Positions 14,726 through 22,939 of a stretch of 24,087 nt of DNA are shown here, piece after piece. A program made the position numbers and the translations under genes. Each line of letters opens with the position of its first letter. The stretch's first letter is position 1. This stretch comes from an uncultured Lachnospiraceae bacterium. GTDB taxonomy: Bacteria > Bacillota > Clostridia > Lachnospirales > Lachnospiraceae. The notes under the pieces are model-generated. The model was not told where the DNA came from, searched no databases, and saw only the letters and a program-made list of their open reading frames with translations. Location: NCBI GenBank assembly GCA_937877165.1, contig CALEFO010000143.1, positions 1 to 24,087 on the forward strand, read 5' to 3'.

Positions 14726-16543
14726 GTCCACCAAATCCTGCAGCTCCAGATAGCGCTCCATACGCTCCTCAATCCGGGCATCCAGCTGCTCTTTTTCCCC
14801 GGTCAGCTTCCGGAGTTTCTCGTAATCGGTTGCTGCCTCCGGGATCTTCTGCGCAAGCGCATCGGACCTCGCCTGAAGCCGGTCGATCTCTTCCTCGATC
14901 GTGTCATACTCCCGCTGATCCTTGTAGGAAAGCTTGGCCTTATGCTGGGTGCGGCCTGCTGCCGCCCCGTCTTTCTCCCGAAGCCCCGGCAGATCCTCAC
15001 CGGATGCTCTTCCTTCCTCTCCCCGGAAGTCCTTCGTTCTTGCCGCCTCTTTTCCCGCCTGCAGAAGATGCTCGCGGTATTCCTCGTAGCCTCCATCGCT
15101 CTGCCAAAGGTGTCCATCCTCCTCAAAGGCAAAAATGCGTGTCACCACCCTGTCCAGGAAGTAGCGGTCATGCGACACCGCCAGAATGATTCCACTGAAG
15201 CGGTCCAGATAATCCTCCAGTATTTGAAGCGTCTGAATATCCAGATCGTTTGTCGGCTCATCCAGAATCAGGACATTCGGATTCTCCATGAGAACCCGCA
15301 AAAGGTACAGCCTTCTTTTCTCCCCGCCGGAGAGCTTTTCGATCCGTGCATACTGCATCTTCGGATCGAACAGGAACCGGTCACACATTTCCGAAGCCGA
15401 AACCAGTCCGTCTGCGGTTCGGATATACTCCGCAGTGCTGCGGATGTAGTCAATTACCCGCGCAGATTCATCCAGCTGTTCGTTTTCCTGGGAGAAATAG
15501 CCGAACTGTATCGTCTGCCCGATGGAAACCGTCCCGGAATCCGGTGAAAGGATCCCCAGAATCGTTTTCACCAGCGTTGATTTCCCGCAGCCATTCGGTC
15601 CGATGATCCCGATGCGGTCGTTTTTCCGGAAGTGATAGGTGAAATCCTGATACAGCTTCCTGGTACCGTAGCTCTTGCTGATGTGGTCCAGTTCTATCGT
15701 CTTACCTCCGATTCTGGACGGAAGAGATTCGATCTCCACCTGCCGCTCTTCTTCGATTTTCTCCCGATCGCGAAGCGCCTCGAAACGCTGAATGTGTGCC
15801 TTCTGCTTTGTGGAACGCGCTCTTGCTCCGCGCATCATCCAGGCAAGATCCTTCTTGTACAGGGCCGCCATCTTGCGCTCTGCAGCCACGGCACTGTCCA
15901 GCCTCTCCTGCCGAAGCTCCAGATAGCCCTCGTAATCCGCCTCGTAGCGGTAGAGCTTTCCTTTATCAATTTCCAGGATCACATCCGTGACCTCATCCAG
16001 AAAATACCGGTCATGCGTCACCATCAGCAGCGTTCCACGGTAGGACTCCAGGAATTTCTGCAGCTCCTCAATCATCTGCGAGTCCAGATGATTGGTTGGC
16101 TCATCCAGAATCAAAACGTCCGACGGCGTCAGCATCGCCGCGACCAGGGCTGCACGCTTCTTCTGCCCGCCGGACAGACAGGACGGATCCGCATCCGGAT
16201 CCGGGATTCCGAATTTCAGAAGATGCGCCCGTACCTCTCCCTTGGTATCCCAGTGGTCCGCTTTTCCATATACCATCGAGGTAACATTCTCCAGAAGCGT
16301 TTTCTTCGCGTCAAAAACAGGGTTCTGAAGAAGATAGGATATCCGGAGGCACTTCTGCCGGATCACCTCTCCCTCATCCGGCTCCATTGTCCCCGCGATG
16401 ATGGAGAGAAGCGTTGACTTACCGGTCCCGTTGACACCGATGATCCCGACCTTTTCGCCTGCCTCAATACCGACGGAGGCCTCGTCCAGAATGACGCGGC
16501 CTCCAAGATTCTTGCTGATGTGTTCTAAATTTAAAATACTCAT
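14717..16543 (-). CDS. ABC-F family ATPase, Uup-like
   Basis: A 608-residue soluble protein with two fused ATPase domains and no membrane segments, as in ABC-F proteins that act on the ribosome. Domain 1 has Walker A GVNGTGKST (36-44), signature LSGGQ (123-127), Walker B LILDEPTNHLD (144-154) and H177. Domain 2 has GPNGCGKST (315-323), LSGGE (404-408), LILDEPTNDLD (425-435) and H458. The interdomain linker (about 200-280) is charged and helical. A C-terminal coiled coil (about 537-605) resembles the Uup end. A role in ribosome rescue or translation quality control is more likely than drug resistance, but the sequence does not decide. The start MSILNLEHISK at 16543 fits family alignment; its ribosome-binding site is weak. 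A frame extended to 16678 overlaps murF and was rejected. Confidence 0.93.
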   Translation of the reverse strand: MSILNLEHISKNLGGRVILDEASVGIEAGEKVGIIGVNGTGKSTLLSIIAGTMEPDEGEVIRQKCLRISYLLQNPVFDAKKTLLENVTSMVYGKADHWDTKGEVRAHLLKFGIPDPDADPSCLSGGQKKRAALVAAMLTPSDVLILDEPTNHLDSQMIEELQKFLESYRGTLLMVTHDRYFLDEVTDVILEIDKGKLYRYEADYEGYLELRQERLDSAVAAERKMAALYKKDLAWMMRGARARSTKQKAHIQRFEALRDREKIEEERQVEIESLPSRIGGKTIELDHISKSYGTRKLYQDFTYHFRKNDRIGIIGPNGCGKSTLVKTILGILSPDSGTVSIGQTIQFGYFSQENEQLDESARVIDYIRSTAEYIRTADGLVSASEMCDRFLFDPKMQYARIEKLSGGEKRRLYLLRVLMENPNVLILDEPTNDLDIQTLQILEDYLDRFSGIILAVSHDRYFLDRVVTRIFAFEEDGHLWQSDGGYEEYREHLLQAGKEAARTKDFRGEEGRASGEDLPGLREKDGAAAGRTQHKAKLSYKDQREYDTIEEEIDRLQARSDALAQKIPEAATDYEKLRKLTGEKEQLDARIEERMERYLELQDLVDAL

Positions 16544-16604
16544 ACTGCGTGAATGATTCCTGTTCTGTCTTCCATGGGTGACGAATCTGCAGCTGCTCCA
16601 TGCA

Positions 16605-16618
16605 AAGAAAATTTTCTT
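16605..16618. repeat. 14-bp perfect palindrome in the murF-ABC-F gap
   Basis: AAGAAAATTTTCTT is self-complementary with no loop and lies in an AT-rich patch 20 bp after the murF stop and about 60 bp before the ABC-F start. It could be an operator or chance in AT-rich sequence. Confidence 0.5.
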
Positions 16619-16637
16619 ATAAAATTCTCCTCTTCGG

Positions 16638-18032
16638 CTACCTGCAGAGGCTTTCCGCATATTTGGCAAGCTCCTCAAATGCCATAAAGCGGCTCGCCTT
16701 GAACAGCCATGCCGTCTCTGGTCCTGCCAGCTTCCGGATCACCTCTTTGGCTTCCTCCTTGCTCTCACAGCAGTAAACCCCCGAAAGTCCGTCCGCCGCC
16801 TCTTGTCCGATGAATTTCGCCGCTCTTCCCACGGCCACCAGCGCATCCAGAGGAAGGCCTGCCGCATATCTTCCTACCTCGCGGTGAAGAGTCTCTTCGG
16901 ATTCACCGAGTTCTCCCATGTCACCAAGGACCGCAATTTTTCTCTTTGCCTCTGTGTGCGAAAGCGTCCGGAGCGCCGCCATCATCGACTGCGGATTCGC
17001 ATTGTAGGTATCGTTATACAGAACAACATTTTCCGGAAGGTGAAGGGTTTCCATCCGCATCTTCGTCGGAACATAGTGCGCAATTCCCGCCTGAATCTCT
17101 TCTGCCGTCAGTCCGTAATGCGCCCCGATCGCCGCCGCCGTCAGCGCAGGATAGATCATGTGATGTCCAAGTGCCGGCACCCTCACCGGAAACGTGCCAA
17201 GCGGCGTCACGGCAGTAAAGCTCATGGACTGCTGTGCAGACTCCTCAATATCCACGGCTCTCCAGCTGCAGTCTTCTCCTTCCCCGACATAGGTAAAGGC
17301 AAATTCTTCCTGCTTTTTTTCATCCTCGCGGAGGCGGGGCAGATAGGCGTCATCTCCATTCATCACAGCCAGGCCGCCGTCCTTCAGGCCGCCGAATATT
17401 TCACATTTTGCCTTGAAAATATTCTCCTTGCTGCCAAGAATTCCGATGTGGGCGTCTCCGATGTTCGTAATCGTCACCGTCTCCGGCTGTGCGATATGAA
17501 CCAGATAATCAATCTCTCCCGGATGATTCATTCCCATTTCGATCACCGCCATCTGTGTCTTATGGCAGAGCCCGAGGATCGTTCTCGGAAGTCCGATATT
17601 GTTGTTGTAATTGCCCTCTGTTTTGAGTGTTTCAAATTTCTCTGACAAGACGGAAGCAATCATATCCTTTGTCGTGGTCTTGCCGACGGACCCCGTGATG
17701 CCAATCACCGGAATATCAAACTGCCCGCGGTACCAGCGTGCCAGGTCTCCCAGTGCAAGAATCGTATCCGGCACCAGCACATAGAATTTACCCGGCACAT
17801 ATTCTCCCGGATCCTTGGAGACAACCGCTCCGGCAGCTCCCGCCTCCAGTGCAGCCTTGACGAACCGATGACCATCCGCCTTTTCTCCGACGAAGGCAAA
17901 AAAAACATCTCCCTCCTGGATGGTCCTGTTATCCGATGAGGTTCCTGTGATCCTTATCTTCTCTTCCCGGCAATTGCCCAGAAGGGTTCCCTTCACCGCC
18001 TGCACAAGATCCTGTAGTGTAATTGCTTCCAT
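16638..18032 (-). CDS. murF: UDP-N-acetylmuramoyl-tripeptide--D-alanyl-D-alanine ligase MurF
   Basis: A 464-residue cytoplasmic ligase that adds D-Ala-D-Ala to UDP-MurNAc-tripeptide, the last soluble step of peptidoglycan precursor synthesis. Evidence: the N-terminal substrate domain with SSDNRTIQEGDVFFAFVGEK (32-51), the P-loop GITGSVGKTTTKDM (111-124), EGNYNNNIGLPRT (139-151), EMGMNHPGEI (165-174), the TNIGDAHIG segment (189-197), NIFKAKCEIF (204-213) with the lysine usually carbamylated in Mur ligases, and YNDTYNANPQSM (339-350). Length is normal. The start ATG 18032 has AGAGGA seven bases upstream. It follows ddl by 167 bp in the same direction, so the enzyme making D-Ala-D-Ala and the one using it are neighbours. 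Confidence 0.97.
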   Translation of the reverse strand: MEAITLQDLVQAVKGTLLGNCREEKIRITGTSSDNRTIQEGDVFFAFVGEKADGHRFVKAALEAGAAGAVVSKDPGEYVPGKFYVLVPDTILALGDLARWYRGQFDIPVIGITGSVGKTTTKDMIASVLSEKFETLKTEGNYNNNIGLPRTILGLCHKTQMAVIEMGMNHPGEIDYLVHIAQPETVTITNIGDAHIGILGSKENIFKAKCEIFGGLKDGGLAVMNGDDAYLPRLREDEKKQEEFAFTYVGEGEDCSWRAVDIEESAQQSMSFTAVTPLGTFPVRVPALGHHMIYPALTAAAIGAHYGLTAEEIQAGIAHYVPTKMRMETLHLPENVVLYNDTYNANPQSMMAALRTLSHTEAKRKIAVLGDMGELGESEETLHREVGRYAAGLPLDALVAVGRAAKFIGQEAADGLSGVYCCESKEEAKEVIRKLAGPETAWLFKASRFMAFEELAKYAESLCR

Positions 18033-18199
18033 TTCGCGTTCCTCTTACTCCTGACCTCTCGTATCTGTATTTCTGCCGCTTTCCGTTATTACGCTCTTCT
18101 GCTTTGTCTCATCACAGCCGGTACGCAGAAGGCAATGCGCCTTTTCGCTTCATGCACACTCAGCTCTCGTCCCACGGCCCGGCACCGGTTTCAATTCGA

Positions 18200-19273
18200 T
18201 TATCCCTCGTTTCCCGACGCATAGCGCACGGCATCCTGTACAATCTGATCGCACAGATCTTCATAGGAAATCCCGACAGCAGCTGCTTCCTGCGGAACCA
18301 GACTAGTCGGCGTCATTCCGGGGAGCGTATTCACTTCCAGGAAATAGATGTCATCATTCTGATCCACCATGAAGTCACTGCGGGAATATGTGCGAAGCCC
18401 CAGCGCACGATGAACGGTAAGGGCCATCTCTCCCATCTGGCCCGCCTTTTCCTCTGAAAGTCTGCCGGGGCAGATTTCTTCCGTTGCTCCCGCCGCATAC
18501 TTGTTGGAATAATCGTATCCTCCGACATGCGGAATGATCTCAACCGAAGGAAGTGCGCGGTCCAAAAGCACCGCATTCGTGAATTCGCGTCCCTCGATGA
18601 ACTGCTCCACCAGGATGTCCCGGCTGTATTTCAGGGCCTCATAAAGCGCAGGCTCCAAATCCTTTTCTTCTTTTACAATGTACACGCCGACGGAGGAACC
18701 GCCGGTCGGCGTCTTAACCACGCACGGAACGGTATTCTCCGCAGCAATGGCTGGGATCTGCTCCTTCTTCACACGATGGTATTCCTTCCATGCCGGCGTC
18801 TTGATTCCAAATGGCTTCAGCATTCTCTTGGTAGTGATCTTATCCATCGCCATTGCGGCACCGAGATAATCGGAACCGGTATAAGGAATTCCCATCAGAT
18901 CAAATGCGGCCTGAATCCTTCCGTCCTCTCCATTGAGCCCGTGCAGTGCCACGAAAACCATATCTGCCTTCTTGCAGATTTCCAGAACGCCGCGTCCCAC
19001 AATGGACGGATCCTTCCATTTCCGGGAGGCCCGGACCGCATCCAGATCCGGGGCAATTCCGTCGAATTCAACCGGCTTCAGTTCCGGAAGCTTCTCAAAA
19101 AGCTGTTCCGGATGTGCCAGGACCTCTTCTCCCATATCCTCCAGACCGAGGAAAAGATCCACCAGCACCGCCTGATGTCCCTTCTCCCGGAGCGCTCCGC
19201 AGATTTTGGTTCCCGAGGAAAAGGAAATCTTCCTCTCTGTCGAAAGTCCGCCGCACAATACCACAATTTTCAT
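18200..19273 (-). CDS. ddl: D-alanine--D-alanine ligase
   Basis: A 357-residue ATP-grasp ligase producing D-Ala-D-Ala. Motifs: VVLCGGLSTERKIS (4-17, E13 for the first D-Ala), VALHGLNGEDGRIQ (108-121), YTGSD (131-135), VVKTPTGGSSVGVYIV (185-200), and the omega loop GYDYSNKYAAGATEEI (252-267). The Tyr/Lys in the omega loop argue for D-Ala-D-Ala rather than the D-Ala-D-Lac of vancomycin-resistance ligases. RSDFMVD and FLEVNTLPGMTPTS (311-324) provide metal and substrate ligands. The start ATG 19273 is preceded by AAGGAAG. The open frame continues 24 codons upstream, but those codons lie in two hairpins and have no family counterpart. The HD-domain gene is upstream, murF downstream. Confidence 0.96.
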   Translation of the reverse strand: MKIVVLCGGLSTERKISFSSGTKICGALREKGHQAVLVDLFLGLEDMGEEVLAHPEQLFEKLPELKPVEFDGIAPDLDAVRASRKWKDPSIVGRGVLEICKKADMVFVALHGLNGEDGRIQAAFDLMGIPYTGSDYLGAAMAMDKITTKRMLKPFGIKTPAWKEYHRVKKEQIPAIAAENTVPCVVKTPTGGSSVGVYIVKEEKDLEPALYEALKYSRDILVEQFIEGREFTNAVLLDRALPSVEIIPHVGGYDYSNKYAAGATEEICPGRLSEEKAGQMGEMALTVHRALGLRTYSRSDFMVDQNDDIYFLEVNTLPGMTPTSLVPQEAAAVGISYEDLCDQIVQDAVRYASGNEG

Positions 19274-19291
19274 TCCGTTTCTTCCTTTCTC

Positions 19292-19339
19292 CCGCCGCAG
19301 CATTTTGCGGCGGCCGCTTCCGCGGAAAACAGTTTCCGC
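19292..19339. promoter_or_regulatory. Two leader stem-loops upstream of ddl
   Basis: CCGCCGCA (19292-19299) pairs with TGCGGCGG (19306-19313), and GCGGAAA (19322-19328) pairs with TTTCCGC (19333-19339). Both lie 18-66 bases ahead of the ddl start on the transcript, close to the ribosome-binding site. They may affect initiation or attenuate read-through; neither is followed by a U-run. Confidence 0.45.
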
Positions 19340-19386
19340 AGGCATTTTCTCTGTATCCTTTTTTTCCGCGTTCTATCTTACTCTAA

Positions 19387-19419
19387 TCCGGCGGCAAGGT
19401 ACAGCGCTGGCCCGCCGGA
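19387..19419. terminator. Weak stem-loop downstream of the HD-domain gene
   Basis: TCCGGCGG (19387-19394) pairs with CCGCCGGA (19412-19419) across a 17-base loop, about 20 bp after the HD gene stop. There is no U-tract after it on the minus strand, so it may only stabilise the mRNA end. The 167-bp gap to ddl holds nothing else beyond the ddl leader hairpins. Confidence 0.35.
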
Positions 19420-19440
19420 CATCACACATCCCGGTGGTGT

Positions 19441-19920
19441 TCAATTTTTCGATTCTCCGGCATGTCTGCGCTCGAGCAGCGTCTCCTTCGAGGAGCAGAT
19501 CTTGTCCGCCAGGGTTACCAGCCAGGCAATGCGCGAGGACGGCGCATGGAACAGCGTCAGCGGCCACATATGGCTCTCAATGGCCTTTCCTTCCTCTTTG
19601 CTGATGCCGAAATCGCGCCGGGCATTTACCGCCGCAATGTGCGGATGATGATAGCCATGCAAATGATCGCCGTGCGTATGCCAGTCATACAGGAAATAGT
19701 CATGCAGAAAAGCTGCCGTCACCAGCTGCCGTTCATCTGCATGAACCCGAAGCTTCCGGTTCAGCCAGAAGGCCTCCTTTGCGACATTCATGCAGTGATC
19801 GTAGGTAGTAATCGTGCCATGCTGGATATAATGTTTCATCCGAAGGCAGCGCGGATCCCAGGCAATGCTTCGTATTTTTTCCTGAAATTCCCGTTCTTCC
19901 TTCACGGACAAGTGATTCAT
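19441..19920 (-). CDS. HD-domain metal-dependent phosphohydrolase-like protein
   Basis: A 159-residue soluble protein of the HD superfamily. The metal ligands are visible in order: H42 in TYDHCMNVA (39-47), the HD doublet H73-D74 in AAFLHDYFLYDW (69-80), His-rich HGYHHPHIAA (88-97), H117 in ESHMWPL, and D139 in TLADKICSSKE (136-146). Members of this small stand-alone class hydrolyse phosphate esters, often of nucleotides, but the substrate is not predictable here. The start ATG 19920 has GAGGAA five bases upstream, better than the longer frame's start at 19956. It lies 81 bp after the CmpB-like gene and 167 bp before ddl. Confidence 0.9.
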   Translation of the reverse strand: MNHLSVKEEREFQEKIRSIAWDPRCLRMKHYIQHGTITTYDHCMNVAKEAFWLNRKLRVHADERQLVTAAFLHDYFLYDWHTHGDHLHGYHHPHIAAVNARRDFGISKEEGKAIESHMWPLTLFHAPSSRIAWLVTLADKICSSKETLLERRHAGESKN

Positions 19921-20001
19921 ATTGATTCCTCGCTGAAGCAAAATCCTCGAAGGCATTTGTGCCGAATACAGCTGCCGTTTGTCCGCGGCAGCCGTCTTTC
20001 T

Positions 20002-20907
20002 TCACGATTTGCTTTTCTTTCGCTGTGACGCATTTTTCTGAAGTGACTCAAACAGCCTGCGGAGCTTCTCTGAAGAATCCGTCTGTCCGATGCCTTTCGT
20101 CTTCGGGCGGTATGCACGGATACTGCGGATGTGATAGCGCTCACGTCCCGAGAAGCTCTCCATCATCCGACGGACCCTCTCCGACATCTCCTGTCCGGAC
20201 TTCTCTGCCTTCGTCTTCGCCGTATCGGATACCAGCATCGCGGCAATCACCGCCGTTTCTCCGGCGCTCTGCGCGGCTGCCTTGGCTGCGCTGTATGCAG
20301 CCGCCGGTCCCTGCTGAACCGTCTGGTAGCCGGCCTCCATTCTCTCGTTGAATTCCTTCTCCACTTCACTCATTCGGTCCAGAATTTTCGTCAGGCTGGC
20401 TACGGTCAGGGCCAGATCCATTCCCAGAAGCACTGCGAACATCAGGCTCAGCACCTCATTCTCAATCGGATGTGCCTCTGTCGGAAGCGTTTCCAGAAAC
20501 GGCAGCACGAATTTTACCACAACGATTCCTGCAAGGCCAAAGCCGCAGGTCGCCGGAAGACAAATTCTTCCCTGAAGGTTCAGCGGAACGTTGCTGTAAT
20601 CCCACCAGACCGCATGGAACCATTTCTCCAGAACCCACGAGGTCACAAACTCCATGATGGCACTTCCCACCGCACAGACCAGGAAAATCTCCCAGACAGG
20701 ATAGGCCTTACCTCCGGTCATCGGAGGGAGAAGGTGGAATATAATCAGTGCTCCCACCACGCCGCAGCCATAAATCGGACAGATCGGGCCGAAAAGAAAG
20801 CCACGATTCTGCCAGTGCTTTTCCTTCACCGTGCAGTAAATGCACTCATACGCCCACCCGATAAAACTGAAAATAATAAAATAATCAAAATACTGTGCAA
20901 CAATCAT
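20002..20907 (-). CDS. CmpB-like membrane protein (PF06541, putative ABC-transporter type IV)
   Basis: A 301-residue protein with about five membrane segments in its first 175 residues and a basic, helical cytoplasmic tail. The motifs IIFSFIGWAYECIYC (11-25), NRGFLFGPICPIYGCG (34-49), FVTSWVLEKWFHAVWWDYS (87-105) and LNLQGRICLPAT (109-120) are the recognisable core of this family, common in clostridia. The 'ABC transporter' label is traditional; no ATPase partner is nearby and the biochemical role is unknown. The tail (about 176-301) has an Ala-rich stretch (201-230) and many Lys/Arg residues. The start ATG 20907 has GGGGGGAG just upstream. The open frame extends to 21369 but overlaps the TVP38 gene and was rejected. 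Confidence 0.88.
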   Translation of the reverse strand: MIVAQYFDYFIIFSFIGWAYECIYCTVKEKHWQNRGFLFGPICPIYGCGVVGALIIFHLLPPMTGGKAYPVWEIFLVCAVGSAIMEFVTSWVLEKWFHAVWWDYSNVPLNLQGRICLPATCGFGLAGIVVVKFVLPFLETLPTEAHPIENEVLSLMFAVLLGMDLALTVASLTKILDRMSEVEKEFNERMEAGYQTVQQGPAAAYSAAKAAAQSAGETAVIAAMLVSDTAKTKAEKSGQEMSERVRRMMESFSGRERYHIRSIRAYRPKTKGIGQTDSSEKLRRLFESLQKNASQRKKSKS

Positions 20908-20927
20908 CTGTCTCCCCCCACCGTTTG

Positions 20928-21728
20928 TCAGTCTGCGGTATTCGAATTCGAATCGTCTGCAGCATCGTCTTCTTTTTTGCTGTTTTTCTTTCGATAAGCC
21001 CAGATTCCAGCAAGCGAGAGCAGACCAATCAGCACCAGAATCAGGATAAAGGTACCATAATTTCGGTTTTCCAAAGCGGTTCCGCTGAGCGTCGAGAGAT
21101 AAATTGCCGGAAACCTTCCCACTGCCGTAATGAAAATCCAGGTTCCCAGCGAAACGTCCGTAAGCCCCACCACATATGACATCAGATCCTTCGGTGTCCC
21201 CGGAATCAAGAAGAACAAGAATAAAAAGAATTCCTTTTTCCCGGAAGCATGCAGAAACCGCACGGACCGGATCTGTTCCTCCGAGAAAAACAGATGTACG
21301 AATTTTCGCCCCGCCTTCCTGGAAAACAGAAACACCAGGACACTGCCAATCGTCATGGCGGCGTCGCAAAGGAGCGCTCCCCGGAAGGCGCCATACAGGT
21401 ACCCGCCTGCGATTTCAAATGGCCCTCCCGGAACAATCGCAGCAAAAATCTGAAGAATTACCATTCCCATATAGATCCAGACGCCCCAAGCCCCCTGGCT
21501 CTCCAGATATGCTTCCAGCGCCTTAGGATCCTGGGAGGCCGCAAGGAGCGGCTTTGCCACCGCCGCCATCAGCACGGCCATGATCCCGATCACAATCACA
21601 ATGAACAGGATGCCCTTTGCCCGGCTTTTCGGAGACGGCTCCTCCTTCTTATGCGCAGGACTCTCACCCGAAGGCTGCGCCTTCGGATGAGAGTCCCCTG
21701 CAAACTGTTTTTGATTGATTGTCTTCAT
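20928..21728 (-). CDS. TVP38/TMEM64 family membrane protein (VTT domain, DedA superfamily)
   Basis: A 266-residue protein: a hydrophilic N-terminus (1-38), a membrane segment (39-64), then the VTT domain. The re-entrant loop motifs are AAIVPGGPFEIAGGYLYGAF (96-115) and FFLIPGTPKDLMSYVVGLT (172-190). A last helix (about 226-245) precedes an acidic tail. Relatives in the DedA superfamily move lipids, including undecaprenyl phosphate, across membranes; which activity applies here is unknown. The start ATG 21728 has GGAGAAA at good spacing. A long palindrome lies inside its 5' coding part (21658-21696, residues about 11-24), before the first helix. It is 59 bp after the PHP gene and 20 bp ahead of the CmpB-like gene, likely one transcript. 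Confidence 0.9.
   Translation of the reverse strand: MKTINQKQFAGDSHPKAQPSGESPAHKKEEPSPKSRAKGILFIVIVIGIMAVLMAAVAKPLLAASQDPKALEAYLESQGAWGVWIYMGMVILQIFAAIVPGGPFEIAGGYLYGAFRGALLCDAAMTIGSVLVFLFSRKAGRKFVHLFFSEEQIRSVRFLHASGKKEFFLFLFFLIPGTPKDLMSYVVGLTDVSLGTWIFITAVGRFPAIYLSTLSGTALENRNYGTFILILVLIGLLSLAGIWAYRKKNSKKEDDAADDSNSNTAD
21658..21696. repeat. Long palindrome inside the TVP38-like coding sequence
   Basis: GGACTCTCA plus CCGAAGG (21658-21674) pairs with CCTTCGG plus TGAGAGTCC (21680-21696): 16 of 17 positions match, with loop CTGCG. It encodes part of the disordered N-terminus. Such a structure is unusual near a start codon. It differs in sequence from the ATCA-loop repeats at 2703-2820. Confidence 0.75.
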
Positions 21729-21787
21729 ACTGTTTCTCCATCAATATTCGTGATTTTCCCCCCTCGAATAAAGCTGGCAGTACCCGC

Positions 21788-22816
21788 TCAATCCACACGA
21801 ACCGGCGATGTCCACGCCTTCCGTCCGTCTCTCGTGATGAGCTCTGCGCGAACAAAAAACTCACCGGGAGCAATCTGGTAATCCATCCTGCCACCCTTCA
21901 CCTGCGTCACGCGCTGCGGAACCCAGATGTGATTGCTGTAAAACACAACTGTCATGACATCCTCAGAAAACTCAAGATGCACAATTCCTCTCTCCCAGTC
22001 AATCGCCATCTCATGAATTACCGGCTTCTGGCTTGCATAAAAATTTCCGGCCTGCAGCGCATCCAGAATGCCGTCTCTGGAAAGCTCCGCTGCATTGACC
22101 ATCGTATAGGAACAGCACTGATCTCCCTCATAGCCATGCGCGTCATCGCTCGCAACCGCGGGGATCAGCCGGTCATAGTTGGTTCCCCAGATATCAAACC
22201 ACGCGGAGGAGTCCGCCCGCTGCCCATTAAAGGGAAGATCCGACACCGAATTATAAATCTCCGCTGCCGTGATCCCGTTCAGGTTCAGGATTCCCTTCGG
22301 ATCCATCACCGACCACGCAGGATGCGCCAGAATGGCAATGCCGCCGTCGGCCCGGATCGCATCCACGATTTCCTGCGGCGCAGGATGAGGATTTTCTCTG
22401 TAATTCAATCCTTGATTCGAGGTCATGCCGATCCCGAGAATATGATAGGTAAGAACATCCCCGGGCGCCTTGGTATTGGCCCCGCCGGTGTCCCACTCTA
22501 CGCCGGAAAGGATCAGCATCCTGCCAGCGTCCACGATACCATCCTCGTTTTCTGTCGCTGCTTTACTCACAGAAGACGTCATTTCGTGGGCTGTCTGTCC
22601 CGCGCCTTTGTCCCAGTCATCCGGATCTCTTCTTTCTCCAGGCTCTATCATCACGGACGGGCGTCTGTGGTCCGTCAGAGCAATGAAGTCGTATCCGCTC
22701 TTCCGATAGATTTCCACTGCATCCCTCGGATGAAGACGTCCGTCTGAGCGTGTTGTGTGCATATGAAGATTTCCTTTATACCAGTTTCCTCTGTTCTCAA
22801 ATACCGATTGGAACAT
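21788..22816 (-). CDS. PHP-domain metallohydrolase (CehA/McbA-like)
   Basis: A 342-residue enzyme with a PHP-fold metal centre: NLHMHTTRSDG (16-26; H18, H20, D25), ALTDH (46-50; H50), SGVEW (104-108; E107), H125 in LTYHILG, AILAHPAW (161-168; H165) and VASDDAHG (221-228; D225, H227). This ligand order marks a phosphoesterase-type PHP protein (the class that includes trpH and CehA) rather than a polymerase or HisK domain. A C-terminal part (about 245-342) looks like a beta-sandwich, suggested by alternating hydrophobic segments. The substrate is unknown. The start ATG 22816 has AAAGGA seven bases upstream; a 30-codon upstream extension is unsupported. It follows the symporter gene by 123 bp. 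Confidence 0.9.
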   Translation of the reverse strand: MFQSVFENRGNWYKGNLHMHTTRSDGRLHPRDAVEIYRKSGYDFIALTDHRRPSVMIEPGERRDPDDWDKGAGQTAHEMTSSVSKAATENEDGIVDAGRMLILSGVEWDTGGANTKAPGDVLTYHILGIGMTSNQGLNYRENPHPAPQEIVDAIRADGGIAILAHPAWSVMDPKGILNLNGITAAEIYNSVSDLPFNGQRADSSAWFDIWGTNYDRLIPAVASDDAHGYEGDQCCSYTMVNAAELSRDGILDALQAGNFYASQKPVIHEMAIDWERGIVHLEFSEDVMTVVFYSNHIWVPQRVTQVKGGRMDYQIAPGEFFVRAELITRDGRKAWTSPVRVD

Positions 22817-22876
22817 GATTCTGTCCTTTCCGTTCTCTTCCTGCCGGATTTCTGCTTTCTCCTTATTCTCTGCTAC

Positions 22877-22882
22877 AGTATA
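22877..22882 (-). promoter_or_regulatory. Candidate -10 hexamer before the PHP gene
   Basis: The minus strand reads TATACT about 60 bases before the PHP start. No convincing -35 box was found at 16-18 bases, so the call is weak. Confidence 0.25.
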
Positions 22883-22939
22883 CAGGACTTGCTCTGTTCG
22901 ATACACAAAGTTCGTAAAACTTTCACAAATTCAGCAGCA

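Noticed and set aside
16543..16601. Possible leader peptide beginning at ATG 16601 before the ABC-F gene
   Set aside because: No Shine-Dalgarno site at usable distance, and the frame runs into the ABC-F gene without an attenuator structure.
16544..16678. 45-residue N-terminal extension of the ABC-F protein
   Set aside because: It overlaps the end of murF and has no counterpart in ABC-F proteins, which begin at the MSILNLEHISK-type start.
20908..21369. N-terminal extension of the CmpB-like protein by 154 residues
   Set aside because: It overlaps the TVP38 gene in another frame, and the family begins at the MIVAQYFDYF start, which has a strong ribosome-binding site.
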